A stretch of 64,000 bases of DNA from Bacteroidales bacterium UBA1800 (GCA_002319915.1 DCFQ01000021.1:98811-162810); one strand, 5' to 3'; positions 17,813-27,321 are shown, counted from the first letter of the stretch. Program-made: numbers and translations. The notes: generated by a model from the sequence alone, not told the origin.

Positions 17813-18691
17813 TCAGTGTCCGGCACCTGCCTTTGACCCGGCCGGAGTTATACTGACAGTAAAAAACTGCTCACCGGTGTCCGGTACGCTGACACTTCTC
17901 TCCCCGCTGCTCCCGACAAGCCCCGACCTGGCGTTTATTGCTTCATTTCCCTGGGCTGCATTAACTTCCATAATGGGAAGGCCGAGAGCGGAAGCCCACA
18001 GCTCGACGGAGGATTCATGGAAAGGCCTGTATTTCTGAACAGTTCCCGAATTAATGCAATGTATGATGAATTGTGCCCCCATCTGCTTTAATTTCCATGG
18101 GAGGTAAGGGTTCGGGATTGTTGTGTACCCCGGTGTGGCCCACATATCGTTGCAGATCAGGACCCCGAATCTGGATCCCTTCCATTCAAAGGTCCTGAGC
18201 TCTCCTTCAACATAATCGACCATCTCTCCCGTGCCCGGGAGGGCCAGGCCGCTGCAGCGTAGGATCTTTGAATGTGCACCCGCAAAACTGCCATCGGGGT
18301 CATATATCCGCACCTGGTTATAACAGTATTCCTTCCCTTTTAATGTTTCCTTAAAGCATGTGCCTAGCATAAGCCCGACTTTTGACCTTTTTGCGGCGCT
18401 TGTGATTTCCGCGAGTGCAGCAGTTACCCCCTGCTGGTCAAAATCGGCAGTATATCCTGACAATGAGCCTTCAGGGGTCACCAGGAATGAGGCTTTTTGC
18501 TCAGCAGCCTTTTTAATGCCTGCGATGATCTGGTCCCTGTTTTTTTCAATATTGCCTGTTACCTGCATCTGCAGGCCGGCAATGACAATTACCGATAACT
18601 TCTCCTGACCTTTTAGCGAACCTGCCGGGAGGAGGACCAATATCAGAAACATCAGGCTTTCAGCAACCAATGATAAAATAATCTTCCGCAT
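17813..18691 (-). CDS. Exported carbon-nitrogen hydrolase (nitrilase superfamily)
   Basis: Amidase/nitrilase-fold enzyme with the complete catalytic triad: Glu74 in TPEGSLSGY, Lys142 in HSKILR and Cys180 in VLICNDMW. Residues 1-29 look like a signal peptide (SLMFLILVLLPAGSLKGQ), so the enzyme probably works in the periplasm, although most family members are cytosolic. The ATG at 18691 is chosen because the upstream in-frame start at 18724 is a TTG. It hydrolyses a C-N bond; the substrate is not predictable. Length is 292 aa. Confidence 0.86.
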   Translation of the reverse strand: MRKIILSLVAESLMFLILVLLPAGSLKGQEKLSVIVIAGLQMQVTGNIEKNRDQIIAGIKKAAEQKASFLVTPEGSLSGYTADFDQQGVTAALAEITSAAKRSKVGLMLGTCFKETLKGKEYCYNQVRIYDPDGSFAGAHSKILRCSGLALPGTGEMVDYVEGELRTFEWKGSRFGVLICNDMWATPGYTTIPNPYLPWKLKQMGAQFIIHCINSGTVQKYRPFHESSVELWASALGLPIMEVNAAQGNEAINARSGLVGSSGERSVSVPDTGEQFFTVSITPAGSKAGAGH

Positions 18692-18800
18692 GACGGTGAT
18701 ATTTTCGTTTTTCAATCTATTCAAAAGATAGTCATAACGCGGAACTCAAAAAAATTAAAGTCACGGCAAATTCTTATTTTACAGGCTCCGGCAGAACCTT

Positions 18801-19553
18801 TCAAAGCAAAAGCGAAAGGCATGTCAATGCGCCGTCCATTTTCCTGAATTCCGACATCTCAAGCTCTATAATTGTGTACCCGAGATCAAGCAATCTCCGC
18901 TTCGACCTGGGAAATCCCTCTGAAATCAAAAGGAAACCGTTCACATACAGGCAATTCGAAGAATAGCCCTCTTCATTGCTGACGTTAATTACATTTGAGC
19001 CAGGGAACCTTCCCAAGAACTCTCCTATAGAAACAAAGTTCCCGTTCTCTATGAATGTAACACCTGATTTTAAATGCGGAACGGATTCCACTACGATCTC
19101 CGATGAAGTATAGCCATAGCCTGAAAGTATCCCGGCCAGCTGCCCCGCTCCTTCCCTGTTGGTCCGCTTTGACCTCCCGATGTAGAAATGATCCCCTGCC
19201 CGCATGATGTCACCGCCGTCGAGAGTTCCCGGGGATTCAATCCTTTCAAGCTTCCTGAAAGTTGAAAGGATCCCGGAAATCCCAGCCTCCTCGCCGAGCC
19301 TGGCTGCCGCCCCGGGCCGGGCAATAACGGCTGCCTCCTCCAGGATCACAGCGGTATCCTCAACAAAACAGCTGTCAGGATATCTTTCTTCGGCATCCAG
19401 GATGGTGACGTCAAGCCCGCATCGTAAGAGGGCATTGCAGTAAGCTTCATGCTGGCGGAGAGCTTTCCTGTAATCTGGTTTCCCAAGAACAGATGTCGTG
19501 ATGCCGTCTGCAAAATTCTTGCCCGGTCTTCTTACAATGGCGCTTGTAAACAT
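18801..19553 (-). CDS. Dimethylarginine dimethylaminohydrolase (DDAH) family protein
   Basis: Amidinotransferase-fold enzyme of 250 aa. Residues expected for the DDAH active site are present: Glu65 in FVEDTAV, a Gly-Gly-Asp motif at residues 113-115 (LDGGD), His160 in PHLKSGVT and the nucleophile Cys245 in DGALTCLS near the C-terminus. The first segment MFTSAIVRRPGKNF is typical. Members hydrolyse methylated arginines to citrulline or act on related guanidino compounds. It is cytosolic with no signal peptide and stands apart from the amidase by 109 nt. Confidence 0.9.
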   Translation of the reverse strand: MFTSAIVRRPGKNFADGITTSVLGKPDYRKALRQHEAYCNALLRCGLDVTILDAEERYPDSCFVEDTAVILEEAAVIARPGAAARLGEEAGISGILSTFRKLERIESPGTLDGGDIMRAGDHFYIGRSKRTNREGAGQLAGILSGYGYTSSEIVVESVPHLKSGVTFIENGNFVSIGEFLGRFPGSNVINVSNEEGYSSNCLYVNGFLLISEGFPRSKRRLLDLGYTIIELEMSEFRKMDGALTCLSLLL

Positions 19554-19826
19554 TGTGAAATCCTTAATGTTTGACTATTATTCCATCGCGGCCCGAAGCC
19601 GGAAGGTCAGGATAAAAATAACAATAATATATCTCCGGTGTCCCGTTTATTTCAGAAGATTCCTGGCTGCGCGGATAATGTCGGCGATCTGCCTGGTGCA
19701 ATTTCCCGGGCAAATCATGTTAAAGCACTATATTTGGATGCTGAAACAACAGTCGTTTTAATTTTTTTGGGGCTGCTAAGGGGAATATTTCAGGATGAAA
19801 TTTTTAAAAGTGTTAACGCCTGACTG
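19554..19826. other. Intergenic region, possible 23-codon leftward ORF
   Basis: No promoter or hairpin stands out. On the minus strand 19718-19647 encodes a 23-residue peptide (MICPGNCTRQIADIIRAARN, then LLK, then stop) whose codon usage looks gene-like. This could be the tail of a lost gene or chance. I do not call it a gene. Confidence 0.25.
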
Positions 19827-21038
19827 ATGAAAAAACTTGCATTTCTATTCCTGGTTACCATTTCGGTAATCTCGTGCCGGAAAGGCGATGTTCCGGATTA
19901 TCAATATTTCATATCAAAGGAATACAAGACCGGTTATTCTTCTGAGTATATTACCAGCCTTGTCAGTGTAGCCGCTGTCAGCTACCCGGATATTGACAGC
20001 CTTAAGAAGTTCATTTCCTCGGGGGTGGACGTTTACCGCATCGTTTATGGTACCAGCGTAAACGATGAGACTGTAAAGGCTTCAGGGTTGGTGTGCACAC
20101 CGAAAGTTCCGGGAGAATACCCTGTGTTGTGCTTCCAGAACGGGACCAACACCCTCAATGCCGCCTGCCCGAGTGAGAATGTCACCGATCCCTCTTACCA
20201 GATGATAGAAGCAGCGGCAGCACTCGGATTCATCGTTGTAATGCCCGACTACCCCGGGTTCGGCGAGTCGTCGGCCATACCCCATCCTTACCTGGTAAAG
20301 GAACCGACCGTGAGATCGATCAGAGACATGCTCTATGCAGTCGGGGAAGCTGCTGCCGGTGAATTGCCGGGTATCACGATAAAAAATGAGTACTATATTA
20401 TCGGGTATTCACAGGGAGGCTGGGCAACGCTGGCGCTCCATAAATACCTGGAACTTGAAAACCAGGCGGATTTTACGCTGAAGGCAAGTGTCTGCGGTGC
20501 AGGTCCCTATGATATGACATCGTTATTCACGGGAATGATGAACGTGACGACTTACGAGATGCCGGTTTATATCGGTTACATTGTTAATGCCTATACTGCT
20601 TACCATCAGTTCACGAATCCGGTTTCGGATATCTTCAACGATCCGTACGCTTCCAGGTTAGGCACCCTTTACAACGGGACACTGACTTCAGCGGAGATCA
20701 ATAATCAGCTGACCACTTCAATACCGGGATTGTTCAACTCCGGATTCCTCTCGGGATTCACGACAGATCCCAAATATTCATCCGTCAGGGAAGCGCTCGT
20801 CTCAAACAGCATAACCGGGTGGAGCACTGCGGTGCCCCTGCTTCTTGTCCATGGGGGAGGCGACACTACGGTTGATCCTTCGTCGACCGAAAATATTTAC
20901 ACCGGAATGATCCAGGCAGGGACCCCTTCCGGCATTTGCAGGAAGGAAATATTCCCCGGGCTTAACCATGGAGAGGCAAAGATCCCTGCGATGGTAAAAG
21001 GGCTGCTGTTTATAAAAAGTGTTGAAGGCGCCGGCTGA
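19827..21038 (+). CDS. Alpha/beta-hydrolase lipoprotein (secretory lipase-like)
   Basis: Lipoprotein of 403 aa with lipobox VISC (Cys17). The fold follows the LIP/secretory lipase pattern: an oxyanion region around YPVLCFQNGT, a MPDYPGFGES loop, the nucleophile elbow GYSQGGW, an acidic residue in VHGGGDTTVDP and the final His in GLNHGEA. It probably cleaves esters or lipids at the cell surface. It is a single-gene unit. The hairpin that follows belongs to the convergent gene. Confidence 0.85.
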   Translation: MKKLAFLFLVTISVISCRKGDVPDYQYFISKEYKTGYSSEYITSLVSVAAVSYPDIDSLKKFISSGVDVYRIVYGTSVNDETVKASGLVCTPKVPGEYPVLCFQNGTNTLNAACPSENVTDPSYQMIEAAAALGFIVVMPDYPGFGESSAIPHPYLVKEPTVRSIRDMLYAVGEAAAGELPGITIKNEYYIIGYSQGGWATLALHKYLELENQADFTLKASVCGAGPYDMTSLFTGMMNVTTYEMPVYIGYIVNAYTAYHQFTNPVSDIFNDPYASRLGTLYNGTLTSAEINNQLTTSIPGLFNSGFLSGFTTDPKYSSVREALVSNSITGWSTAVPLLLVHGGGDTTVDPSSTENIYTGMIQAGTPSGICRKEIFPGLNHGEAKIPAMVKGLLFIKSVEGAG

Positions 21039-21079
21039 GGTTCCGGGAAAAGTCACCACCGGCAACAGGGAAGAGAAGA

Positions 21080-21138
21080 TATTAAAAAAACTGCAGGAAG
21101 CGGTTAACCGGCTTTTGGGGCCATAAGCTTCCTGCAGT
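21080..21138 (-). terminator. Intrinsic terminator of the PepSY-like gene
   Basis: A perfect 12-bp stem: GCTTCCTGCAGT (21127-21138) pairs with ACTGCAGGAAGC (21090-21101) around a 25-nt loop. Read leftwards it is followed by seven T residues. It lies 40 nt past the stop of the 21178-21732 gene. Confidence 0.8.
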
Positions 21139-21177
21139 CTGAGATATGTCTCCTTTTACCACAAAAGGACACTGGAA

Positions 21178-21732
21178 TCAGAAATCCGTGAAGAACAAGA
21201 CCTCTCCCTCAGGAGTTGCCTGCAAGATGATCTTCTTTGTTCCTTTTACTGCTTCAACAAAATAATTATCCTGATCTTCAAACTGTTGCCCATAGAGGTA
21301 CATGTCGGTCGAACTGGCCTGGTTGTCATCGTAAAAGATCACTTTTCCGATAGTGTAATCCTTGTACTTCTTTTGGATCTCCTTCTGTGCACTTGCCGGC
21401 AGGTCGCTGAATGATACAACAGTAGTCGTGCCTACGAGCGTACCGTCAGGATCATAGAATCCCCTGTACTGCTTCCCGTCCTTTGAAAAGACGACTTCAT
21501 CAAAATAGGCTGACCTTTCCCATTTTATTGCTGGAGTGTTTGGAAAATCGACTGCAAAACTGTTCTTTGCAGCAGGATTTATTTCACCGGCCGAAATTCT
21601 TTTCAACGTCACTGCCGCTTTCCTGCTCCCCTTGCCTGCTGGTGTTGTCTGACCCTTTCCCGGCTGTGCCTGTCCTATGAATGAATATGATGCCAGGATA
21701 AATACAATTAAGAACGTTCCATACTTTTTCAT
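21178..21732 (-). CDS. Secreted PepSY-like (BLIP-fold) protein
   Basis: Protein of 184 aa with a signal peptide (FLIVFILASYSFIGQAQ). The mature part carries a PepSY-like unit: NTPAIKWERSAYFDEVVF, KQYRGFYDPDGTLVGTTTVVSF, and LPASAQKEIQKKYKDYTIGKVIFYDD. This unit is common in small periplasmic proteins of Bacteroidota. No enzymatic motif is visible; ligand or inhibitor binding is usually assumed. It is a single gene with a strong terminator. Confidence 0.8.
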   Translation of the reverse strand: MKKYGTFLIVFILASYSFIGQAQPGKGQTTPAGKGSRKAAVTLKRISAGEINPAAKNSFAVDFPNTPAIKWERSAYFDEVVFSKDGKQYRGFYDPDGTLVGTTTVVSFSDLPASAQKEIQKKYKDYTIGKVIFYDDNQASSTDMYLYGQQFEDQDNYFVEAVKGTKKIILQATPEGEVLFFTDF

Positions 21733-22074
21733 GTCATTGTAATATTTTGATTAAACAGGCCGAAAGTATTCCCGGATTCTGAACATTTTCTGAAGTTTGA
21801 CGAAATTAACAAAACTTTAACCCACTGCTGTTTACATATTTCTTAGTGCACTTGTCCGGACCAGGTGGGGATTGGGAGGCCCAGTCATTTAAAGCGCATC
21901 CGTATCTGTTAAACATTTTTCACATTTTGTAAAACAGGACATCAGCCTGGCTATATAAATTCCTCACGGGAAAATGATTGTGGAAATTTTTTGCCGGGGG
22001 TTAATAATTATCTTCACCTGGAGTAGTGTTTAATATTTTTTATAATTACTTTAACAAACCTTAAAAATTAACCA
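21733..22074. other. Intergenic region without recognised features
   Basis: This is the divergent spacer between the PepSY-like gene and the papain-like protease. It is AT-rich near both starts and contains a GTCCGGAC palindrome near 21855. I see no convincing -33/-7 pair, hairpin or small gene. Confidence 0.4.
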
Positions 22075-23028
22075 ATGAAAAAGATCTTCAGAAAGCTAAT
22101 ACTGGTTTTTGCGTTCCTGGCCTTGCTCATTTATGGCTGTACCAAAACCTATGACACTGATCTCCAGAACAACCAGCAGGTTATAACACCGCATGTATAC
22201 GGTGTTCTTCCCACGCCGCCTGAAATGGTCGCCGGCATCCCGGTGTATTCTTCCGAGACATTGAAAATGAAGGCTGAACTGCCTGCCAGCCTCACACTTG
22301 CCACCCCCGCAGTAAGGGACCAGGGATCGATAGGTTCGTGCACTGCATTTTGCGGGGCGGAGACCGATGAGATACTTTACTACTACAAGAACAGCCTGAC
22401 CTGGACGCAGGTGCTCAGTCCTGCATTCGTTTACTATTGTGAAAGGGTGCTCATACTGAAGCAGAGGATCACGGCTGACAACGGGGCTTACATGGTTGAC
22501 ATTCCGATGGCGCTGCAGAAATACGGCGATTGCCTCGAGACCTCATACCCTTATCCTTCAACCAGCAAGTCGACTGCCTATAAAACAGCACCGACATCTG
22601 CCGCCCTTACTGAAGGGCTTAACTACCGGATCGGACAGTTGAAAACAAGCTTCTCGGTTGTGGCTACCGGGGATATAACGGCTGTTAAGAATGCCCTCGC
22701 TACCAGTACCCCGGTGATGATGGGGTTCAATGTTTACGACAATACTTCGTACACCCTTTTCGAAGGCCTGAACTCGGCGACAAATTGCACATATAACCCG
22801 CTCACTTCCTCCGGAACTCTTGTTTCCGGCGCAAGACTGCTCGGAGGTCATGCCACTCCCATAATCGGTTACGATGATTCCCAGGCAGGTGGCAAAGGAG
22901 CCTTCCTTGTACTGAACTCCTGGGGCACCTCATGGGGTAACAAGGGATTCTTCTGGATGCCGTACTCCGTATTCAAGAGTACAAAAATCGTCCCTGCCAA
23001 CAACTGCTACGTGGCCTACCTGTATTAA
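22075..23028 (+). CDS. Papain-like (C1 family) cysteine protease lipoprotein
   Basis: Surface or periplasmic lipoprotein of 317 aa with lipobox LLIYGC (Cys22). The catalytic set is complete: oxyanion Gln83 and Cys89 in QGSIGSCTAF, His259 in GGHATPIIGYDD and Asn281 in LNSWGTSWG. The mature enzyme begins directly with the domain (LATPAVRDQG), so there is little or no pro-peptide between lipid anchor and protease. Bacterial C1A relatives degrade exogenous protein. Single gene. Confidence 0.9.
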   Translation: MKKIFRKLILVFAFLALLIYGCTKTYDTDLQNNQQVITPHVYGVLPTPPEMVAGIPVYSSETLKMKAELPASLTLATPAVRDQGSIGSCTAFCGAETDEILYYYKNSLTWTQVLSPAFVYYCERVLILKQRITADNGAYMVDIPMALQKYGDCLETSYPYPSTSKSTAYKTAPTSAALTEGLNYRIGQLKTSFSVVATGDITAVKNALATSTPVMMGFNVYDNTSYTLFEGLNSATNCTYNPLTSSGTLVSGARLLGGHATPIIGYDDSQAGGKGAFLVLNSWGTSWGNKGFFWMPYSVFKSTKIVPANNCYVAYLY

Positions 23029-23062
23029 CTGACCTGGTAATAGGTCGGTACCACTTACTTAC

Positions 23063-23118
23063 ACCCTGGGAAACTTTCGAATGAGGACATTCCGGGGTAT
23101 TTTTATTGTTATTTTATT
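23063..23118 (+). terminator. Intrinsic terminator of the papain-like protease gene
   Basis: ACCCTGGGA (23063-23071) pairs with TTCCGGGGT (23090-23098) as nine base pairs including two G-U pairs. The stem runs into the T-rich tract ATTTTTATTGTTATTTT. Confidence 0.5.
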
Positions 23119-23230
23119 AACAGTACAATTGGGCTTACTCATTGTCACTCTCAGGTGCGTCAATGGTTCACCGGCGGGATTCACGGACAGGCAATTTTCA
23201 GATGTCTCCCGATAAAACAGTTGTGATTCC

Positions 23231-23262
23231 TTTAATACCCCCGGAATAATTGTATAACTTTA
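23231..23262 (+). promoter_or_regulatory. Weak candidate promoter of the DJ-1-fold gene
   Basis: TTTA at 23231 and TAACTTTA at 23255-23262 are spaced 20 nt apart, one mismatch each from the Bacteroidetes consensus, about 21 nt before the ATG. Confidence 0.3.
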
Positions 23263-23283
23263 ATATCTAAAATCATTTGTCTG

Positions 23284-23895
23284 ATGAAACGCATTATCGC
23301 TCTGCTATCGTTTGCCATTGTTCTGGCCGCGCCCGGATACAGCGTGCATAAAGTTCTTCTCCTCGTAAAGGAAGGTTCACCGCAGCAGGAATTCATGCTG
23401 GCAAATGAAGTCGGCAAGATGATGGAAGCACTGAAAAATGCAGGATTTGATGTTAAGGTTGCCACCCTGACCGGTGAACTCCTCAGGTCAGGACCGATGA
23501 AAATAAGACCTGATCTCAAAATATCAGAGGTCAAAATAGATGATTACGATGGCCTGCTATTGCCATGCATGACAATTGACACCGCGGATACTGAGTTTAT
23601 AACCCTTGCCAAAGCCGCCGCAGAAAAGGGAAAGCCGGTAGCGGCACAGGCCGGTTCAGTTATGATCATTGCCAGGGCAGGACTGCTGAAGGGGAAGAAA
23701 TATGCCCTTAGTGTTGACATGAGCAGCGACCCGGATTTTGGCTCCGGCCAGTACATTGGCCAGGGTGTCGTGCAGGATGGGAACATTCTTACATCAGGGA
23801 TCTGTCCATGGCTGGCAAAGGCAACAGGCTTACAGGATGGGACAGAGGAGCTTACGAAACAGCTGGTCAACACTATACTGGAAAACTCAAAATAG
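23284..23895 (+). CDS. Exported DJ-1/PfpI-fold protein lacking the catalytic cysteine
   Basis: Protein of 203 aa with a signal peptide (residues 1-20, LLSFAIVLAAPGYS). The fold is DJ-1/PfpI: KVLLLVKEGSPQQEF, a DYDGLLLPC strand and the nucleophile-elbow region PVAAQAGSVMIIARAGLLKGKK-type, split here as PVAAQAGS and ARAGLLKGKK. At the position of the family's Cys-His (AAICHGP) it has Ala123-Gly124, so the usual cysteine chemistry is lost. It may bind a ligand or partner. Single gene, 65 nt before the tricorn-like gene on the same strand. Confidence 0.82.
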   Translation: MKRIIALLSFAIVLAAPGYSVHKVLLLVKEGSPQQEFMLANEVGKMMEALKNAGFDVKVATLTGELLRSGPMKIRPDLKISEVKIDDYDGLLLPCMTIDTADTEFITLAKAAAEKGKPVAAQAGSVMIIARAGLLKGKKYALSVDMSSDPDFGSGQYIGQGVVQDGNILTSGICPWLAKATGLQDGTEELTKQLVNTILENSK

Positions 23896-23960
23896 TGCAA
23901 CCCGGAAACTTCCAGGCTTTCCCTGCCGATTATTTTTACAAATAACCAATCTTTATACTT

Positions 23961-26900
23961 ATGACCAAGAATGCCCCCCTTTACCATCCTGACGGATATT
24001 CCGTATCCGGCCACTCATGCAGCCGCCTGCTGAGATCAGTCCTGATCACAGCCTGCCTTTTGACGTTAACCGTTGCCGCCTGGTCACAGGGAACGAGGCT
24101 GCTAAGGCAGCCTTCCTTCAACTCCGGCAAGATCGCCTTTGCCTATGCAGGTGATATCTGGGTCACAGACCTGGCTGGCAGCAGGAGTGTCAGGATCACC
24201 AGCACACCTGCTGTCGAAAGTAATCCCTGCTTTTCTCCGGATGGGAGAATGATTGCATTCAGCTCAAACCGGTCGGGAAACACAGCTGTCTACATCGTTT
24301 CATCCGATGGCGGAACTCCACGCCGGCTAAGCTGGCATCCCGCACCCTGCACTGTCAGGGGTTGGTCACCCGACGGTACACGGGTCCTGTATGCCTCCCC
24401 GAGAGAAACATCACCGGAAGGCTATGACCGGTTGTGGACAGTGCCTTTGGAAGGTGGACCATCTGTCTTGTTGTCAGTGCAATGGGCAACTGCCGGATCA
24501 TTCTCACCAGACGCGAAAAAGATTGCTATTGACAGGGTAAGCCGGTGGGATTCGGAGTGGAGGCATTACCGCGGGGGTCAGAACACACCCCTGGAAATAC
24601 TTGATCTTGAAGACCAGTCGGAGGTCCGTATCCCGTTTGAGTCATCATACGATTTCATGCCAGTCTGGCTCGGGGAAAAAGTCTATTTTCTGTCCGACCG
24701 CGACTGGACCACGAATATCTGGTCATTCGCATTGGCTACCGGGGATCTTAAACAGGTTACAAAATTTACGGGTCCCGATATAAAATGGCTCAGCGGCTGG
24801 CAGAATACCCTCGCCTACGAGCGTGACGGCAGCCTCAATCTGCTGGATCTATCATCCGGTGAGTCAAAGCAGATTGCAATAACCATCACCGGAGATTTTC
24901 CCTGGGCGGAGACCAGGTGGGAGGATGTCACCGCAAGCGCAGGTTCTGTCTCACTTTCCCCTACCGGGAAAAGAGCGATCATGGAATCCCGCGGCGAGAT
25001 CTTCACTGTCCCTGTGGAGAATGGCGATACCCGCAACCTTACGAAGACATCCGGTGCAGCTGATCGTGCTCCGGTCTGGTCGCCGAAAGGCAACGAGGTC
25101 GCCTGGTTCTCGGATGGCGGCGGCAGCGGCTATACATTATTCATCGCTCCCCAGGACGGGCTGACGAAGCCCAGGAGCATCGCAATAGGAGAATCGAAGA
25201 TGGCATGGGAACCTGCCTGGTCGCCTGACGGTAAATACATCGCTTTCACGGATGATAAGGTAAGGATCAGGATTGTGGACGTTGCAGGAGGAACTGTCAA
25301 AACTGCCGACAATGGCGGGACCAGCAGTGAACGGGGGGATATGGGACTCAGGTGGTCGCCCGATTCAAAATGGCTCATGTATTCAAAGACCGGCTCGAAC
25401 AATTTCAGGCAGGTAAGTATCTGGTCGGCGAAGAACGACAGCATCTTTAAGGTTACGAATCCGTTTGCCGATTCATTCTCTCCGGCATGGGACAGGGATT
25501 CCCGTCATATTTACTTCCTTGCCAGCACCGACCTGGCGCTCAGCTCCGTATGGGCAAATACCAGCGCAATGACATCCAGCCCGGTCTATTCGGTCTATGT
25601 TGTAAATCTCAGGAAGGATGATCCCTCTCCCTTCAAGCCCAAAAGCGATGAGGAGAGCATAGAGGAACCGAAAAAGCCGTCGGTCGACACAAAGGCATTG
25701 AAGGCAAAGTCTGCCGATAAAAAAGCGGCAGCCGATACCAGCAAAACCAAGTCAAAAGAACCGGAACCGGTCATGATCGATTTTGCCGGCATCGAAAGAA
25801 GAACCACAGCCCTGCCGATGCCGAAAGGAAGCTACCGCATGCTCCTGAGCGGTCCTTCCGGCACACTCTTCATAGGAGAAACCAAAAAGGAAAAACCGGG
25901 ACTGGTGATCAGTAAATTCACACTTGAAAAGCGGGAGGCAAAGGAATTTATAACCGGCGCCGGCCAGGTCTCAGTTTCAGCCGATGGAAGCAAGATGCTT
26001 GCAAGGATCGGCGGTGAATGGAAGGCCATGAACACTGCATCTCCATCCGGTTCTGACGGGACCACCGTCAAGGTAAGCCTGAGGATGCTTCTCGACAGGT
26101 CGGAAGAATGGAACCAGATCTTCCAGGAAGCATGGCGCTATGAACGGGATTATTTTTATGATCCGGGGCTTCATGGGAGGGACTGGAATGAGGTCTACCG
26201 GGAATATGCTCCGCTTGTTCCGTACATTAGGCACAGGTGCGACCTGACATATATCCTTGATCAGCTCGGAGGAGAATTATCCGTGGGCCACAGCTTTGTT
26301 TTCGGAGGAGATTACCCTGAGGTCGAAAAATCCTCCCCGGGACTTCTCGGGGCAGATCTTGTTCCTGAAAATCATCACTGGAAGATCAGCAGGATATACA
26401 CCACCGAGAGCTGGAATCCTGAGCTGACAAGCCCGCTCGACCGACCTGGGATCAAAGTCCTGGAAGGCTATTTCCTGACGGGCATCAACGGAAGGGAGCT
26501 GACTGACAAGGATGACCCGTACCAGTTCCTCGACGGCACAAATGATATCCAGACAACAATTCACATCAACAAGGTCCCTGATTTTGCCGGATCATGGCAG
26601 GAGGTCGTAAAACCCATTGGCAGCGATAACAACCTACGCCAGAGGGCATGGGTCGAGGATAACAGGCGGCTTGTCGACAGGCTGTCGGGCGGGAAGCTGG
26701 CATATGTCTGGGTGCCCAATACTTCCAATGCCGGGCTGGTCTCCTTCAACAGGTATTTCTTTGCACAGCAGGACAAGCAGGGAGCTGTTATCGACGAGCG
26801 TTTCAACGGAGGCGGCCTTCTTGACGATTACATGGTTGACCTGATGAGCCGGAAGCTCAGGGCTGCAGCTACCAACGATGTTCCCAACGGGGAGCCCCTG

Positions 26901-27311
26901 CGGCTTCCCGGGGGCATTCTCGGACCTAAAGTCCTGATGATAAATGAGCTGTCGGGATCAGGCGGAGACTTCTTCCCGTGGATCTTCCGTCACCAGAATA
27001 TCGGCCCCCTGATTGGCACACGCACCTGGGGCGGGCTCGTGGCTTCCTCCGTCCACTATGCATTTATCGACGGGGGTGCGATGACTGCTCCATCAAATGC
27101 TGTCTTTGATCCCGTCAACCATAAGTGGATCGTCGAGAACCAGGGCGTTGCTCCTGACATTGAGGTACTCCAGGATGCCCTCTCCCTTTCAAGGGGAAGT
27201 GATCCCCAGCTGGAAAGGGCTGTGAAGGAGACATTGAAGCTTCTTGAACAGCAGGGTGAGATAAAGGTTACCCCGCCTCCTTTTTCAACCCCTGCCAGGA
27301 AACCGGAATGA
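23961..27311 (+). CDS. Tricorn-like S41 family protease, exported
   Basis: Protein of 1116 aa. After a signal region (VLITACLLTLTVAAWSQ) come WD40-like/TolB-type beta-propeller units (repeated FSPDGRMIAFSSNR and WSPDGKYIAF patterns, residues 50-530), a charged Lys/Ala-rich linker (about 555-600), a second region, a helical C1-type domain, a PDZ segment and the S41 catalytic domain. The catalytic site residues match tricorn: His777 in VGHSFVF and the nucleophile Ser1000 in SGSGGDFFP. It would hydrolyse peptides in the periplasm, unlike the cytosolic archaeal tricorn. Length is close to tricorn homologues in Bacteroidota. Confidence 0.92.
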   Translation: MTKNAPLYHPDGYSVSGHSCSRLLRSVLITACLLTLTVAAWSQGTRLLRQPSFNSGKIAFAYAGDIWVTDLAGSRSVRITSTPAVESNPCFSPDGRMIAFSSNRSGNTAVYIVSSDGGTPRRLSWHPAPCTVRGWSPDGTRVLYASPRETSPEGYDRLWTVPLEGGPSVLLSVQWATAGSFSPDAKKIAIDRVSRWDSEWRHYRGGQNTPLEILDLEDQSEVRIPFESSYDFMPVWLGEKVYFLSDRDWTTNIWSFALATGDLKQVTKFTGPDIKWLSGWQNTLAYERDGSLNLLDLSSGESKQIAITITGDFPWAETRWEDVTASAGSVSLSPTGKRAIMESRGEIFTVPVENGDTRNLTKTSGAADRAPVWSPKGNEVAWFSDGGGSGYTLFIAPQDGLTKPRSIAIGESKMAWEPAWSPDGKYIAFTDDKVRIRIVDVAGGTVKTADNGGTSSERGDMGLRWSPDSKWLMYSKTGSNNFRQVSIWSAKNDSIFKVTNPFADSFSPAWDRDSRHIYFLASTDLALSSVWANTSAMTSSPVYSVYVVNLRKDDPSPFKPKSDEESIEEPKKPSVDTKALKAKSADKKAAADTSKTKSKEPEPVMIDFAGIERRTTALPMPKGSYRMLLSGPSGTLFIGETKKEKPGLVISKFTLEKREAKEFITGAGQVSVSADGSKMLARIGGEWKAMNTASPSGSDGTTVKVSLRMLLDRSEEWNQIFQEAWRYERDYFYDPGLHGRDWNEVYREYAPLVPYIRHRCDLTYILDQLGGELSVGHSFVFGGDYPEVEKSSPGLLGADLVPENHHWKISRIYTTESWNPELTSPLDRPGIKVLEGYFLTGINGRELTDKDDPYQFLDGTNDIQTTIHINKVPDFAGSWQEVVKPIGSDNNLRQRAWVEDNRRLVDRLSGGKLAYVWVPNTSNAGLVSFNRYFFAQQDKQGAVIDERFNGGGLLDDYMVDLMSRKLRAAATNDVPNGEPLRLPGGILGPKVLMINELSGSGGDFFPWIFRHQNIGPLIGTRTWGGLVASSVHYAFIDGGAMTAPSNAVFDPVNHKWIVENQGVAPDIEVLQDALSLSRGSDPQLERAVKETLKLLEQQGEIKVTPPPFSTPARKPE

Positions 27312-27321
27312 TAAAGCCTGC

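Noticed and set aside
21090..21138. Transposon end inverted repeat
   Set aside because: A single hairpin followed by seven T in the leftward direction fits a terminator; no transposase nearby.
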